Below are positions 46,315 to 53,753 of a DNA stretch of 53,753 nt, in pieces. The DNA is from Deltaproteobacteria bacterium. Its GTDB lineage: Bacteria; Myxococcota; B64-G9. Under the pieces are notes generated by a model. The model had not been told where the DNA came from. It was given only the letters and a program-made list of their open reading frames with translations, and did no database searches. Position numbers and translations under genes: made by a program. The stretch lies in the NCBI GenBank assembly GCA_019314375.1, contig JAFCZJ010000011.1, positions 1 to 53,753 of the forward strand, in the 5' to 3' direction. Every line of letters starts with the position of its first letter. Position 1 is the stretch's first letter.

Positions 46315-49107
46315 TCATCTTTTGGTTGCGGCGGAGCCGCCTTGGGGCCTAGAGACCGGCAAGGGGTCCATGGCCGGCACGGCCACGGCGTGACTTTGCT
46401 CTATGGGATTGGGCGGGATGGGCAAGGCCGAACAATAGACCTTCAGCAAGTCCTTGTTTTTTTGTATCTTTTGCATGAAAACCGGATCGCTCAGGTTGCC
46501 GTTCAGCGGAATCACGCAAAGACTATATTCACCTGGCACCACGCCCGAGAAGCTGGCCGGCATCTGGGCCGACCAGAAGGCCGCCTTCACGTTGCCGCCG
46601 GCCACCATGATGGCCTGGTTGATCTCGGCGGCCGTCGAGGCCTGGACCTGCCCCTTGACCAGCAAGACCTGAGCCGCGTCGAGCTTCGCTCCTTCCAGGC
46701 CCGTCACTTGTACGGTGAGCTTGACCTCGCCCACCGGGATGTCGATGTCGACCTTGTTGCGCTGCCCGGCCACGACCGTCGCCTCAGACGTGGCCACGTT
46801 CTGGCTCAGGCCCTGACCCGGCATGGCCCCGAACAGCGAGTAATCACCAGCCGTCAGTTTTTCAAAGCGGTAACTGCCGTCCGAAGCGGCATGCACCACG
46901 AATTTCTGCTCAGCCTCGGCCTTGGGGGTGACGGCCACTGTGGCGCCGGCCACGGGCTGCCCGTTGGAACTGACCACGCCCATCAACTCGCCGAGACCCT
47001 CGATGACCAGATCCAAGTCACCGCCCCCGCTGTTTGCATCGAAGGCCAGGACTTTGGAGCGGCCCAATTCGGCATGTTCCGCCACGATCAAATAGCGAGA
47101 TTGACTCAGGCCCCCCAGACGATAACGCCCATCAACACCCGACCGGGTTTGTTTCAGACCCATGGCGTCTCGTGTCGCCTGCCCCAGATCCAAAACCAGA
47201 TGACTGCCGTCCCCCACCAGGCGAAGGCCTGCCAGGACCAAGGCCTCAGCCACTGCCTGGCCGCGGCCATCCAACACCCGACCGGCCAGGCTCCGACCGG
47301 CCTGCACCGTGATGCTGCCCATGTCGGTGGTCTCTTCCGGCTTGACCACGATGCCGGACACCACCCTGTCCGCGAAATCCTCACCCCGAATGGTGACTTC
47401 ATATTCCCCAGGGGCCACCCCGGGCACGCTAAAAAGACCCTCGGCGTGATTCACCGGAATCGCCGGGGGCAAATTCAACGTAATCGTGAACGAAGCAGGC
47501 GAACCGCCCTCGGCATAAAGCACTTGCCCCTTGATGCCGCCTTCCCGATCCAGCAGCAATCGCACATCCTCATCGCCCGTCTTGGCCTTGACCCCCGCCT
47601 TCATGCGAGCCTGATGGGAGCCCGCCGATCGCAAAGCCCTCAACTCATAATGGCCTTGGGTCAGACCCTTCAACACAAAGCCCCCGCCCCCGTCGGTCAT
47701 GGCCGTGGTCCGTCCCCGCAAGCGCTTGTCCGCGTCGAGCCCGTCCTTGAAGAAATCCGGCGTGGCCAACACGCTGACCTCCGGCACAGGCTCACCCGTC
47801 GAGGTCACGACCTTTCCCGAAATGCGCCCATTGACGGTCATCCGCAGGACCAGGTCCTCTTTTTCGGCCTCCGCCGTCAAATCAACCTTCAGCGTGGGGC
47901 TCGAAGCCTCCTCCCCCCAAGCCATGACCACCAGCCCCATGCGAGGCAAGCCCTTGATCTCAAATCGCCCATCCCCATCGGCCAAAGCCCCGCGGCGCCT
48001 GGGCCCGGTCAGCCCGCCTGAGAAAGCCTGCTCGTCAGCCCTGCCCACCCGCACGGATGCCCAGGGTACGGCTTGCCCGCTCGAACTTTCCACCCGGCCC
48101 GCGATGCGACCTCCCCCGGCCAGGACGATGCGTATGCCCGCACGCGAACGCTTGCCATCCAATTCAATCGTCTTTGAGGAAGCGGCCGGGTAGTCTTCGT
48201 GGGTGGCGCTGAAGCGATAGCTGCCCTTGGCCAAAGCCGGCAGGGAAAAGCGCCCTTCGGCGTCGGACTCCGCACCGTCTTGATTGTGGTTGGTCATCTG
48301 CAAAAGGGCGGTCACGTCCTCAGCCAAAACCTTGGCGCCTGCGATGGGCAAGCCCGCCTCGTCCGTCACGAGACCGGACACACCAGCGCCTCCACTCAGG
48401 CTAACCTTAACCAAAACGGCTTCGGTGCCCGCGCTGGGCACAGCCACCAATTTGTGTACCGGGGCATAGCTCACGGCCCGCACCACCAGGGTCACGTAAC
48501 CGCCGGCCACGCCCTCCAGCCGGGCTTTGCCCTCGGAATCGGTCGTGGCATGCAAGTCTTCCCCTGAACGCAGCTCAACAGCAGCGCCGGCGATGGGCTT
48601 GCCGTCTTCAACCCTGCTGACTTTTACCTCGACTACCGCTCCTGGACGCATGCGCAAAATGACCGGCTCGCTCTTTTCTGAAAGCGCGTGCACAACAGGC
48701 CCAGCCACCCTCGAGCCGGCCCGAGCCGTGATCCGATAACGCCTGCCCACGAGCTCGAAGAATGAAAACGTGCCGTCTTTGCCCGTTTCCTTGTGCCGAG
48801 GCGGCCTCGAACTCAAACTCACCTTGGCGCCTTCAACCGGCAAATCATCGGCATCCAGGACCTGACCCTCCAATTGCAGCTCGCCCGCCGGATCGTCGTC
48901 ACTCAGCTCCTTGTCGCCTGGGGTGACCATGGCCGTTCTGGACGAGGAGGCCCGCGGGGGCTTATCCGGTTCTTCACTCGCTGCCTGGGCAGCCTGGGTC
49001 ACTTCGTCTTCGACAGGCAAAGCCTGCTGCTCGGCGAACATCCAAAAATAAGCACCGATGGCTACGACCAAAACAAACAGAGCTGATGCGATCTGAATCG
49101 GTTTCAT
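46315..49107 (-). CDS. Membrane-anchored carboxypeptidase-regulatory-like bead protein
   Basis: 930 aa with AAGGAAGG ~6 bp before ATG 49107. An N-terminal signal anchor (IASALFVLVVAIGAYFWMF) and acidic linker are followed by about eight Ig-like carboxypeptidase regulatory-like (CarboxypepD_reg) units of ~80-100 aa, recognisable by repeated ISGxVxxxxGxPVxxAxV and DGxYxLxxLxxGxYxLxA patterns (for example LQLEGQVLDADDLPVEGAKV, GRYRLGGLSQSRYLIVA, GSYRFEKLTAGDYSLFG). Such chains are frequent in Myxococcota and Bacteroidetes envelope proteins. A periplasmic scaffold or ligand-binding stalk is likely. It is divergent from the 408-aa lipoprotein. Confidence 0.88.
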   Translation of the reverse strand: MKPIQIASALFVLVVAIGAYFWMFAEQQALPVEDEVTQAAQAASEEPDKPPRASSSRTAMVTPGDKELSDDDPAGELQLEGQVLDADDLPVEGAKVSLSSRPPRHKETGKDGTFSFFELVGRRYRITARAGSRVAGPVVHALSEKSEPVILRMRPGAVVEVKVSRVEDGKPIAGAAVELRSGEDLHATTDSEGKARLEGVAGGYVTLVVRAVSYAPVHKLVAVPSAGTEAVLVKVSLSGGAGVSGLVTDEAGLPIAGAKVLAEDVTALLQMTNHNQDGAESDAEGRFSLPALAKGSYRFSATHEDYPAASSKTIELDGKRSRAGIRIVLAGGGRIAGRVESSSGQAVPWASVRVGRADEQAFSGGLTGPRRRGALADGDGRFEIKGLPRMGLVVMAWGEEASSPTLKVDLTAEAEKEDLVLRMTVNGRISGKVVTSTGEPVPEVSVLATPDFFKDGLDADKRLRGRTTAMTDGGGGFVLKGLTQGHYELRALRSAGSHQARMKAGVKAKTGDEDVRLLLDREGGIKGQVLYAEGGSPASFTITLNLPPAIPVNHAEGLFSVPGVAPGEYEVTIRGEDFADRVVSGIVVKPEETTDMGSITVQAGRSLAGRVLDGRGQAVAEALVLAGLRLVGDGSHLVLDLGQATRDAMGLKQTRSGVDGRYRLGGLSQSRYLIVAEHAELGRSKVLAFDANSGGGDLDLVIEGLGELMGVVSSNGQPVAGATVAVTPKAEAEQKFVVHAASDGSYRFEKLTAGDYSLFGAMPGQGLSQNVATSEATVVAGQRNKVDIDIPVGEVKLTVQVTGLEGAKLDAAQVLLVKGQVQASTAAEINQAIMVAGGNVKAAFWSAQMPASFSGVVPGEYSLCVIPLNGNLSDPVFMQKIQKNKDLLKVYCSALPIPPNPIEQSHAVAVPAMDPLPVSRPQGGSAATKR

Positions 49108-49251
49108 GTCGCCTTCCTTTCCCTAAACACCTTGGCCTCGGAGTCAGCAAATCATATGCCAAAATCAAAACCCCCGTAAAGCCACCCGGATCTGCCCTTG
49201 CATTCATCTCGATCTTGGCCAACAATAAGCCATTCAATCGGAGGCAAAACC

Positions 49252-50478
49252 ATGCGACATGCTTACAAGATCCTCTGCGGCCTCTTGGCCTTGAACCTGA
49301 GCCTTTTCGCCTGTGACAGCAGCAACGACAAGGGGATTGAAAGCGAGCTACCCATCGACGGCACGGCCGACAGTTGGCGAAGCCCCACCTTGCACGGCGA
49401 GTTGGTCTTCGCCCAATCCAACCCGGCCCGATTTGAAGATGACGCCCTGTACCACGCCTGGGATTTCTCCCTGGGGGGCAACGCGACCATGTCTCTGCAG
49501 GTCGAACAGGAGAACGCGTCCTTCGACACGGTCATGTATCTGTATCAGCGCGCCGAAGACACGCTGGACTGGGGCAGCTACATGGCCCGCAACGACGACG
49601 CGGACGATCAACTTTTGTCGCGACTGGAGCTCAGCTTGTCGGCCGGCAACTACCGGGTGATGATCAAAGGCTACAGCAAGAGTCTGCGCGGCGATTTCGC
49701 TCTTCGGGCCGATTGTGCGGGGGCCGGCTGTCAGGCTGTCGTGGAAGGCGAATGCGTCTTCGGCGAAGACATCAACGACTTGGACCAGCGCAGCACTTTC
49801 GATTTCGGCGCATGGGGCGTGGTGGACGAGACCAACATCGGCGATCTGAGCCCCATCCGCGCAGCCCAGATCGTGTCAGGCGCCAGCGCCATGGAGGGTC
49901 AAGCCATGGAGCTCACCGAGGCCGTGACCTACAACGACGACGCCGAAATCCGGGTTCAGGATTTTTCCGCCGCCTTCGGCCCCGATTACTCCATCTATAC
50001 CTATTATCTGGGCGACACGATGGTGGGCTTCATCTTTGCCGACGGGGACCAAATCCAGGCCGCCATCGAAGACTCGGATCTCTACGACTGCCGGCCTGAA
50101 GATGACGCCGGCACCTGCCTTTTCGGCGAGATGCTTTGGCAGATGGAAGGATCGGAAACCCTCAGCCTGAGCAACGAAGTCATCTTGACCGCGGCCAACC
50201 TGGACACACTTTCCACCACGCGCCGGGCCCAGCTTGAAATCGGCCTGGCCGGTCACGAGAATCAAGCGGTGAGCTTTCCCGACTATTGGGAGCAGGTGGA
50301 CGAAGGCAAAATCTGGATGCGGGACGTTTTGGCCGCGGACGGTCGTCGTTTTGTGCTCTTCGACTTCGGCCAGGGCGACAATTCATTCGGCTTTGTCTTC
50401 ACCGAAGCCGAATTGATCTTGGCCATGATCGGTGACGGAGAAATTGACGACTGCCAGGCCTTGATGCCCAGCCCATAG
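49252..50478 (+). CDS. Lipoprotein with prepeptidase-C-terminal-like region
   Basis: 408 aa from ATG 49252 (CGGAGG ~8 bp upstream). Lipobox in MRHAYKILCGLLALNLSLFAC. The region ~40-145 is PPC-like (HGELVFAQSNPARFEDDALYHAWDF, SFDTVMYLYQR, LELSLSAGNYRVMIKGYSKSLRGDF). The remaining half has two similar modules (EGECVFGEDINDLD...GLISNEV-like), each around ~110 residues with a Tyr/Asp-rich end (YLGDTMVGFIFADGDQIQAAI; DFGQGDNSFGFVFTEAELI), suggesting an internal duplication. Function unknown. The PrsW-like gene follows after 6 bp, so the two are co-transcribed. Confidence 0.8.
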   Translation: MRHAYKILCGLLALNLSLFACDSSNDKGIESELPIDGTADSWRSPTLHGELVFAQSNPARFEDDALYHAWDFSLGGNATMSLQVEQENASFDTVMYLYQRAEDTLDWGSYMARNDDADDQLLSRLELSLSAGNYRVMIKGYSKSLRGDFALRADCAGAGCQAVVEGECVFGEDINDLDQRSTFDFGAWGVVDETNIGDLSPIRAAQIVSGASAMEGQAMELTEAVTYNDDAEIRVQDFSAAFGPDYSIYTYYLGDTMVGFIFADGDQIQAAIEDSDLYDCRPEDDAGTCLFGEMLWQMEGSETLSLSNEVILTAANLDTLSTTRRAQLEIGLAGHENQAVSFPDYWEQVDEGKIWMRDVLAADGRRFVLFDFGQGDNSFGFVFTEAELILAMIGDGEIDDCQALMPSP

Positions 50479-50484
50479 GCTTCC

Positions 50485-51546
50485 ATGCTCTTTCTCCTCA
50501 CGGCCGCCTCGGCCTTGATTCCCTCCCTGCTTCTCCTCTGGTACTTCCACGCCAAAGACGTCCACCGGGAGCCAGGCGAAGTCATCTGGGCCACCTTCGG
50601 TCTGGGTGTGGCCATCATCGCACCGGTCTTGCTGGTCGACGGCCTGATCTACCTCTTGCTGCCCGACTTCTCCTCCATGCCATACGCCAAGGGCGCAAGC
50701 GACGCCTTTCTCATGGCCGCCATCCCGGAAGAGTTCTTCAAGTTCACCGTGCTTTGGCTATATGTCTTGCGGCACAAGGAATTCGACGAGCCCATGGACG
50801 GCATCGTCTACGGCGTGGTCGCCTCTTTGGGCTTCGCCACTTTGGAAAACATCATCTACACAGCCGACGGCGGCCTGGGCGTGGCCATCCTGCGAGCGCT
50901 GACGGCGGTCCCCCTCCATGCTTTCTTGGGCGCCATCATGGGCTACTACGTGGGCCAGATGCGATTTGGCAAACCCGAGATGCGATCGAAGAACCTTTGG
51001 ATGGCCCTGAGCATGCCCATGTTGCTGCACGGCCTCTATGACTTCCCCATCCTGACCATCAAGCAAATGCAGGAAAACCTGGGCACGGCAGGCCCCGTGG
51101 GCGAAGGCCTCGGCCTGGTCGGCATCACGCTCATCGTGCTCATCTTCACCTGGGTCTGGGCCATCAAGCTCACCAATCGTCTGCGCCGCCAACAGGACGC
51201 CGAACAAAAAACAACGCAGCAGCAAGCGCTACTCGCCGCCGCCGACCCGAGCCTGCCCGCGCCCCTTGCCAAACCCCCTGTTTCTCGCCCAGCACAAAAA
51301 ACAGGCGGCGGATTTTTTGCATGGTGTGGCCTCATCATCGGCGGCATTTTGGCAAGTCTTGGCGGCCTGGTGGTCTTGGGTTTGATTCTGGGTCTGGCCT
51401 TCGGCAAAAACGAGGGCACCGAGATAGGCCCCCTGATCCTCGGCGGCGGCCTCATCGGCGTATTGCCTCTGGGCCTGGGTCTCTGGTTTTTCATCCTGGG
51501 GCTACGTTCCGTCCGCCGCAAGAGCGCGGCTTCGATCACGAGGTGA
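50485..51546 (+). CDS. PrsW-family intramembrane metalloprotease-like protein
   Basis: 353 aa with multiple transmembrane segments (at least eight). PrsW family motifs are present: AAIPEEFFKF (Glu82/83), ATLENIIYTA (Glu121), VPLHAFLGAIMGYY (His145) and LLHGLYDFPIL. PrsW of B. subtilis cleaves anti-sigma factors such as RsiW and belongs to the same superfamily as CPBP/Abi proteases. A ~60-residue Gln/Ala/Pro-rich insert (~235-275) precedes two C-terminal helices. No anti-sigma factor is adjacent. It shares an operon with the preceding lipoprotein. Confidence 0.9.
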   Translation: MLFLLTAASALIPSLLLLWYFHAKDVHREPGEVIWATFGLGVAIIAPVLLVDGLIYLLLPDFSSMPYAKGASDAFLMAAIPEEFFKFTVLWLYVLRHKEFDEPMDGIVYGVVASLGFATLENIIYTADGGLGVAILRALTAVPLHAFLGAIMGYYVGQMRFGKPEMRSKNLWMALSMPMLLHGLYDFPILTIKQMQENLGTAGPVGEGLGLVGITLIVLIFTWVWAIKLTNRLRRQQDAEQKTTQQQALLAAADPSLPAPLAKPPVSRPAQKTGGGFFAWCGLIIGGILASLGGLVVLGLILGLAFGKNEGTEIGPLILGGGLIGVLPLGLGLWFFILGLRSVRRKSAASITR

Positions 51547-51556
51547 TGACGATTCC

Positions 51557-52051
51557 ATGAAATCTCTCATGCCCATCTTACTTGTTCTGCTCATGGCCAG
51601 CCCTGTTTATGCCCACGGCGGTCCCTCCGTCAACCTGCCCAAGCATGACTGGTCCATCGGACCGGGCATCGCCTACAGCAATCTCGAAGGCGAGCATGGC
51701 TTCGCCCTGAACCTGGACACGGCCTACACCTATTTCCTCTTCAGCGCCTCGGCCAACCTCAAGCTCGTGCACCACGAGAACCTGACCGCCTTCGTGCCGC
51801 AACTGGAACTAAGCGCCTGGTTTCTTTTGAACATGGGCGGCGGTGTCGGTTACAGCTTCGGGGCCCTGGAGGGCCCGGTCCTGCACGTTTTCGTGGGCTT
51901 CCCCATTGGTGACGACTGGCTCCCCACCGGCCCCTTCGATTCACAATTCATCGAACCCTACTATCGCACAAACTTCATGCACACAGGCGGCGAGTGGCTC
52001 GTCATGCACGAAGTCGGCCTGATGTTCAAGGTCTCGACCTACGCCATATAA
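51557..52051 (+). CDS. Small secreted beta-rich protein, tandem copy 1
   Basis: 164 aa. Signal peptide MKSLMPILLVLLMASPVYA. The mature part is beta-rich with regular glycines and aromatics (DWSIGPGIAYSNLEGEHGF, LELSAWFLLNMGGGVGYSF, LHVFVGFPIGDDWLPTGPF, FIEPYYRTNFM), like a small outer-membrane or calycin-like barrel. The next gene is a close paralogue with most positions identical. Located 10 bp after the PrsW-like gene. Function unknown. Confidence 0.85.
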   Translation: MKSLMPILLVLLMASPVYAHGGPSVNLPKHDWSIGPGIAYSNLEGEHGFALNLDTAYTYFLFSASANLKLVHHENLTAFVPQLELSAWFLLNMGGGVGYSFGALEGPVLHVFVGFPIGDDWLPTGPFDSQFIEPYYRTNFMHTGGEWLVMHEVGLMFKVSTYAI

Positions 52052-52063
52052 AGGAGACGGGAG

Positions 52064-52564
52064 ATGGTCCTGACAAAAACCATGCCCATTTTGCTCGTTC
52101 TGCTTTTGGCCGGCCCTGTTCTTGCCAGCCGTTTCGCCAACCTGCCCGAGGATGACTGGTCCATCGGACCGGGCATTGCCTACAGCAATCTCGAAGGCGA
52201 GCACGGCTTCGCCCTGAACCTGGACACGGCCTACACCAGTTTCATCTTCAGCGCCTCGGCCAACCTCAAGCTCATGCGCCACGAAAACCTGACCACTTTC
52301 CTGCCTCAACTGGAACTAAGCGCCTGGTTCCTTTTGAACATGGGCGGTGGTGTCGGCTACAGCTTCGGGGACCTGGAGGGCCCGGTCCTGCACGTCTTCG
52401 TGGGCCTCCCCTACGGTGACGACTGGCTCCCCACCGGCCCCTTCGACGCCCAGTTCATCGAACCCTACTATCGACTGAACTTCATACACACAGGCGGCGA
52501 GTGGCTCTTCATGCACGAAGTCGGCCTGATGCTCAAGGTCTCAACCTACCTCTTGGATGACTAG
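52064..52564 (+). CDS. Small secreted beta-rich protein, tandem copy 2
   Basis: 166 aa with a signal peptide (MVLTKTMPILLVLLLAGPVLA). Only 12 bp from copy 1; a GGAGACGGGAG region precedes the start. Shares DWSIGPGIAYSNLEGEHGF, LELSAWFLLNMGGGVGYSF and WLPTGPF; the differences are mainly near the N-terminus, in the strand YTSFIFSASANL and at the last residues (VSTYLLDD). A recent tandem duplication. Confidence 0.85.
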   Translation: MVLTKTMPILLVLLLAGPVLASRFANLPEDDWSIGPGIAYSNLEGEHGFALNLDTAYTSFIFSASANLKLMRHENLTTFLPQLELSAWFLLNMGGGVGYSFGDLEGPVLHVFVGLPYGDDWLPTGPFDAQFIEPYYRLNFIHTGGEWLFMHEVGLMLKVSTYLLDD

Positions 52565-52577
52565 CGCGGAGGCTAGA

Positions 52578-53753
52578 ATGCGCCTATCTAAAACCATGCT
52601 ATGCTTCGTCGGTCTCACCCTGATCTTCCCTCTTGGCATGAACGCCTGTAGCTCCAGCTCAACAGATTCCGACGCCGGAATCACAGACGCGGGCAGCGAC
52701 GGCCAGGGTGGCGACCCCACCATTTTTCAAGGCTGCGCCTTCGATTTTGCTCCCCCTGAAAAACATGTCATGACAGGCGACATGGGTGATTTCGACGCCT
52801 ACGACGTACAGGTTCTTTGTTCCCTTGATTATGAAGGCAGACATCTGCTCGTATTCATGCGGGCCAAGCCTATCGGCACCCAATACATGGATGTGCTCTA
52901 CGAAGCCAAAGACGCCTTTGTCTGCGAGGAATCTCACGTTGAGGCCTTGGCGGAAGGCCAATTTTACTATGAAGCCTTTCATCATGGATGGGACGCCATG
53001 GAGGTCGCCTACCAGGACTTCCGCTATGAATTCGGCTGGCGAGAATACTGCGTCGGATGGCGGCCCTGTACTTCCATGTTTGACATGGTCGACATCCGCC
53101 GAATCGATGACGGCACCCTCGTCGCCGAAAGACAACCCGCCGTCTGTGTCAGGCTCACCGAAAAGGGAAACCCGCGGCCCTTGGTCCAGCAAATCCGCGT
53201 GCCCGCTGAAGGAGAAGAGTTCGTTTTTCAGATGGGCTCAACGGAGGGAGCAGCAGACGAACAACCGATTCACGAAGTCAGCCTGAGGGCATTCGCCATG
53301 GATACCCGCGAGGCCAGCAACGAAGACTTCGCCTTGTTCCTAAACGATCACGGAAATCTTTACGAGGGACATCCCTGCATCACGACTTCAGCCGAAGGCC
53401 AAAAGCTCTACTTAGAAGACGACATCTGGAAAGTACAAGCGGGCTATGAAAACCATCCGGTGGTTCAGACGACCTGGTATGGAGCCAAGGCCTACTGTCG
53501 CTGGCGCTCCTGGATCAACTTGCCCTATGAGGCCGAGTGGGAAGCCGCCGCATCAGCCGCCGGCACGCGTACTTATCCCTGGGGCGATGAGACACCCACC
53601 TGCAACCACGCACTTTTCGATTCATGCGAAGCGACCGAACCCGAACAAACCGCCTCATTCGAACTCGGCAAAAGCCGCGAAGGCATCTACGATCTCTCCG
53701 GTAATGTGGCTGAGTGGACAGAAGACTGGTACCAGGAAGACTACTACGCAACC
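52578..53753 (+). CDS. Lipoprotein with FGE-sulfatase (SUMF1-like) domain, 3'-truncated by window end
   Basis: 392 codons visible, open to the last base. GGAGG at 52568-52572 precedes ATG 52578. Lipoprotein signal MRLSKTMLCFVGLTLIFPLGMNAC. After ~180 residues of unrecognised, Cys-containing sequence, a formylglycine-generating-enzyme-like domain begins: FVFQMGSTEGAADEQPIHEVS, AFAMDTREASNEDFALFLND, VVQTTWYGAKAYCRW, LPYEAEWEAAASA, TYPWGDETP, IYDLSGNVAEWTEDWY. These are the conserved blocks of the family. Sulfatase-modifying Cys residues of true FGEs lie further C-terminal and are outside the window, so catalysis cannot be judged. It follows copy 2 by 13 bp. Confidence 0.88.
   Translation, partial: MRLSKTMLCFVGLTLIFPLGMNACSSSSTDSDAGITDAGSDGQGGDPTIFQGCAFDFAPPEKHVMTGDMGDFDAYDVQVLCSLDYEGRHLLVFMRAKPIGTQYMDVLYEAKDAFVCEESHVEALAEGQFYYEAFHHGWDAMEVAYQDFRYEFGWREYCVGWRPCTSMFDMVDIRRIDDGTLVAERQPAVCVRLTEKGNPRPLVQQIRVPAEGEEFVFQMGSTEGAADEQPIHEVSLRAFAMDTREASNEDFALFLNDHGNLYEGHPCITTSAEGQKLYLEDDIWKVQAGYENHPVVQTTWYGAKAYCRWRSWINLPYEAEWEAAASAAGTRTYPWGDETPTCNHALFDSCEATEPEQTASFELGKSREGIYDLSGNVAEWTEDWYQEDYYAT

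Noticed and set aside
46261..48021. 586-aa plus-strand frame
   Set aside because: Antisense to the 930-aa bead protein, whose CarboxypepD_reg repeats make it the real gene.

Overview
The window looks like chromosomal DNA of a Myxococcota-like or other deltaproteobacterium-type Gram-negative. This is inference from gene content, because no rRNA or other marker is present. The clues are a high-GC background, very many predicted lipoproteins (signal peptide plus lipobox Cys), two secreted trypsin-like proteases that carry thrombospondin-type-3-like Asp-rich repeat arrays and end in a GCGCA/hydrophobic/Arg tail resembling the MYXO-CTERM signal, a PknB-like kinase with an external PEGA domain, MopE-like Cys/Asp repeats, PilZ, GGDEF/EAL, and carboxypeptidase-regulatory-like bead proteins. 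A bacterial glutaminyl-tRNA synthetase is the only strong housekeeping marker. No tRNA, rRNA or CRISPR array was seen.

Layout. 0-2.3 kb: two tandem Cys-rich repeat proteins with DUF1566-like C-terminal domains. 2.3-9.9 kb: a TPR/beta-barrel-like envelope protein, the Ser/Thr kinase, a vWA-protein operon, a phosphohexomutase and a PepD dipeptidase followed by an intrinsic terminator. 10-11.8 kb: a Yip1-like membrane protein and small proteins. 11.7-16.8 kb: an operon of two paralogous serine-protease lipoproteins plus a translationally coupled membrane protein. 16.9-21 kb: PilZ, an alpha/beta hydrolase lipoprotein and glnS. 21-23.6 kb: an AT-rich SWIB-domain gene, a 103-bp inverted-repeat element, a 15-bp tandem repeat and a REC-GGDEF-EAL regulator. 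23.6-28 kb: a minus-strand operon of two paralogous 142-aa lipoproteins, an 841-aa membrane protein with an acidic repeat, and a Sel1-repeat lipoprotein. 28-29.5 kb: a lower-GC three-gene cassette that reads as a divergent MqsR-like toxin, an MqsA-like antitoxin and a DUF6941-like gene. 29.7-34.7 kb: an unknown 530-aa lipoprotein, an alpha/beta hydrolase and a large Cys/Gly-rich lipoprotein. 34.7-36.5 kb: ArsR regulator, an atypical thioredoxin and an atypical thioredoxin reductase. 36.5-45.5 kb: three SGNH-type proteins, a REP-associated tyrosine transposase, a LamG/EGF/TPR lipoprotein, and a three-gene set resembling SxtJ, SxtK (DUF5989) and SxtI (carbamoyltransferase). 45.6-46.3 kb: HicAB with a palindromic operator over the -10. 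46.3-53.7 kb: a 930-aa bead protein, envelope lipoproteins, a PrsW-like protease, a tandem-duplicated small secreted protein, and a truncated FGE-sulfatase-domain lipoprotein running off the end.

Three themes stand out. First, the envelope is heavily invested in repeat-built lipoproteins, several as adjacent paralogues. Second, mobile or accessory elements are interspersed: a dispersed REP-like palindrome in three copies, a RAYT transposase gene, a second type of inverted repeat, and two toxin-antitoxin-type loci. Third, the SxtI/J/K-like trio with SGNH proteins looks like a surface-glycan or small-molecule carbamoylation/acylation module. The best candidates for something not yet described are the MqsRA-like three-gene cassette, the SxtIJK+SGNH module, the REP/RAYT pair and the atypical thioredoxin system.
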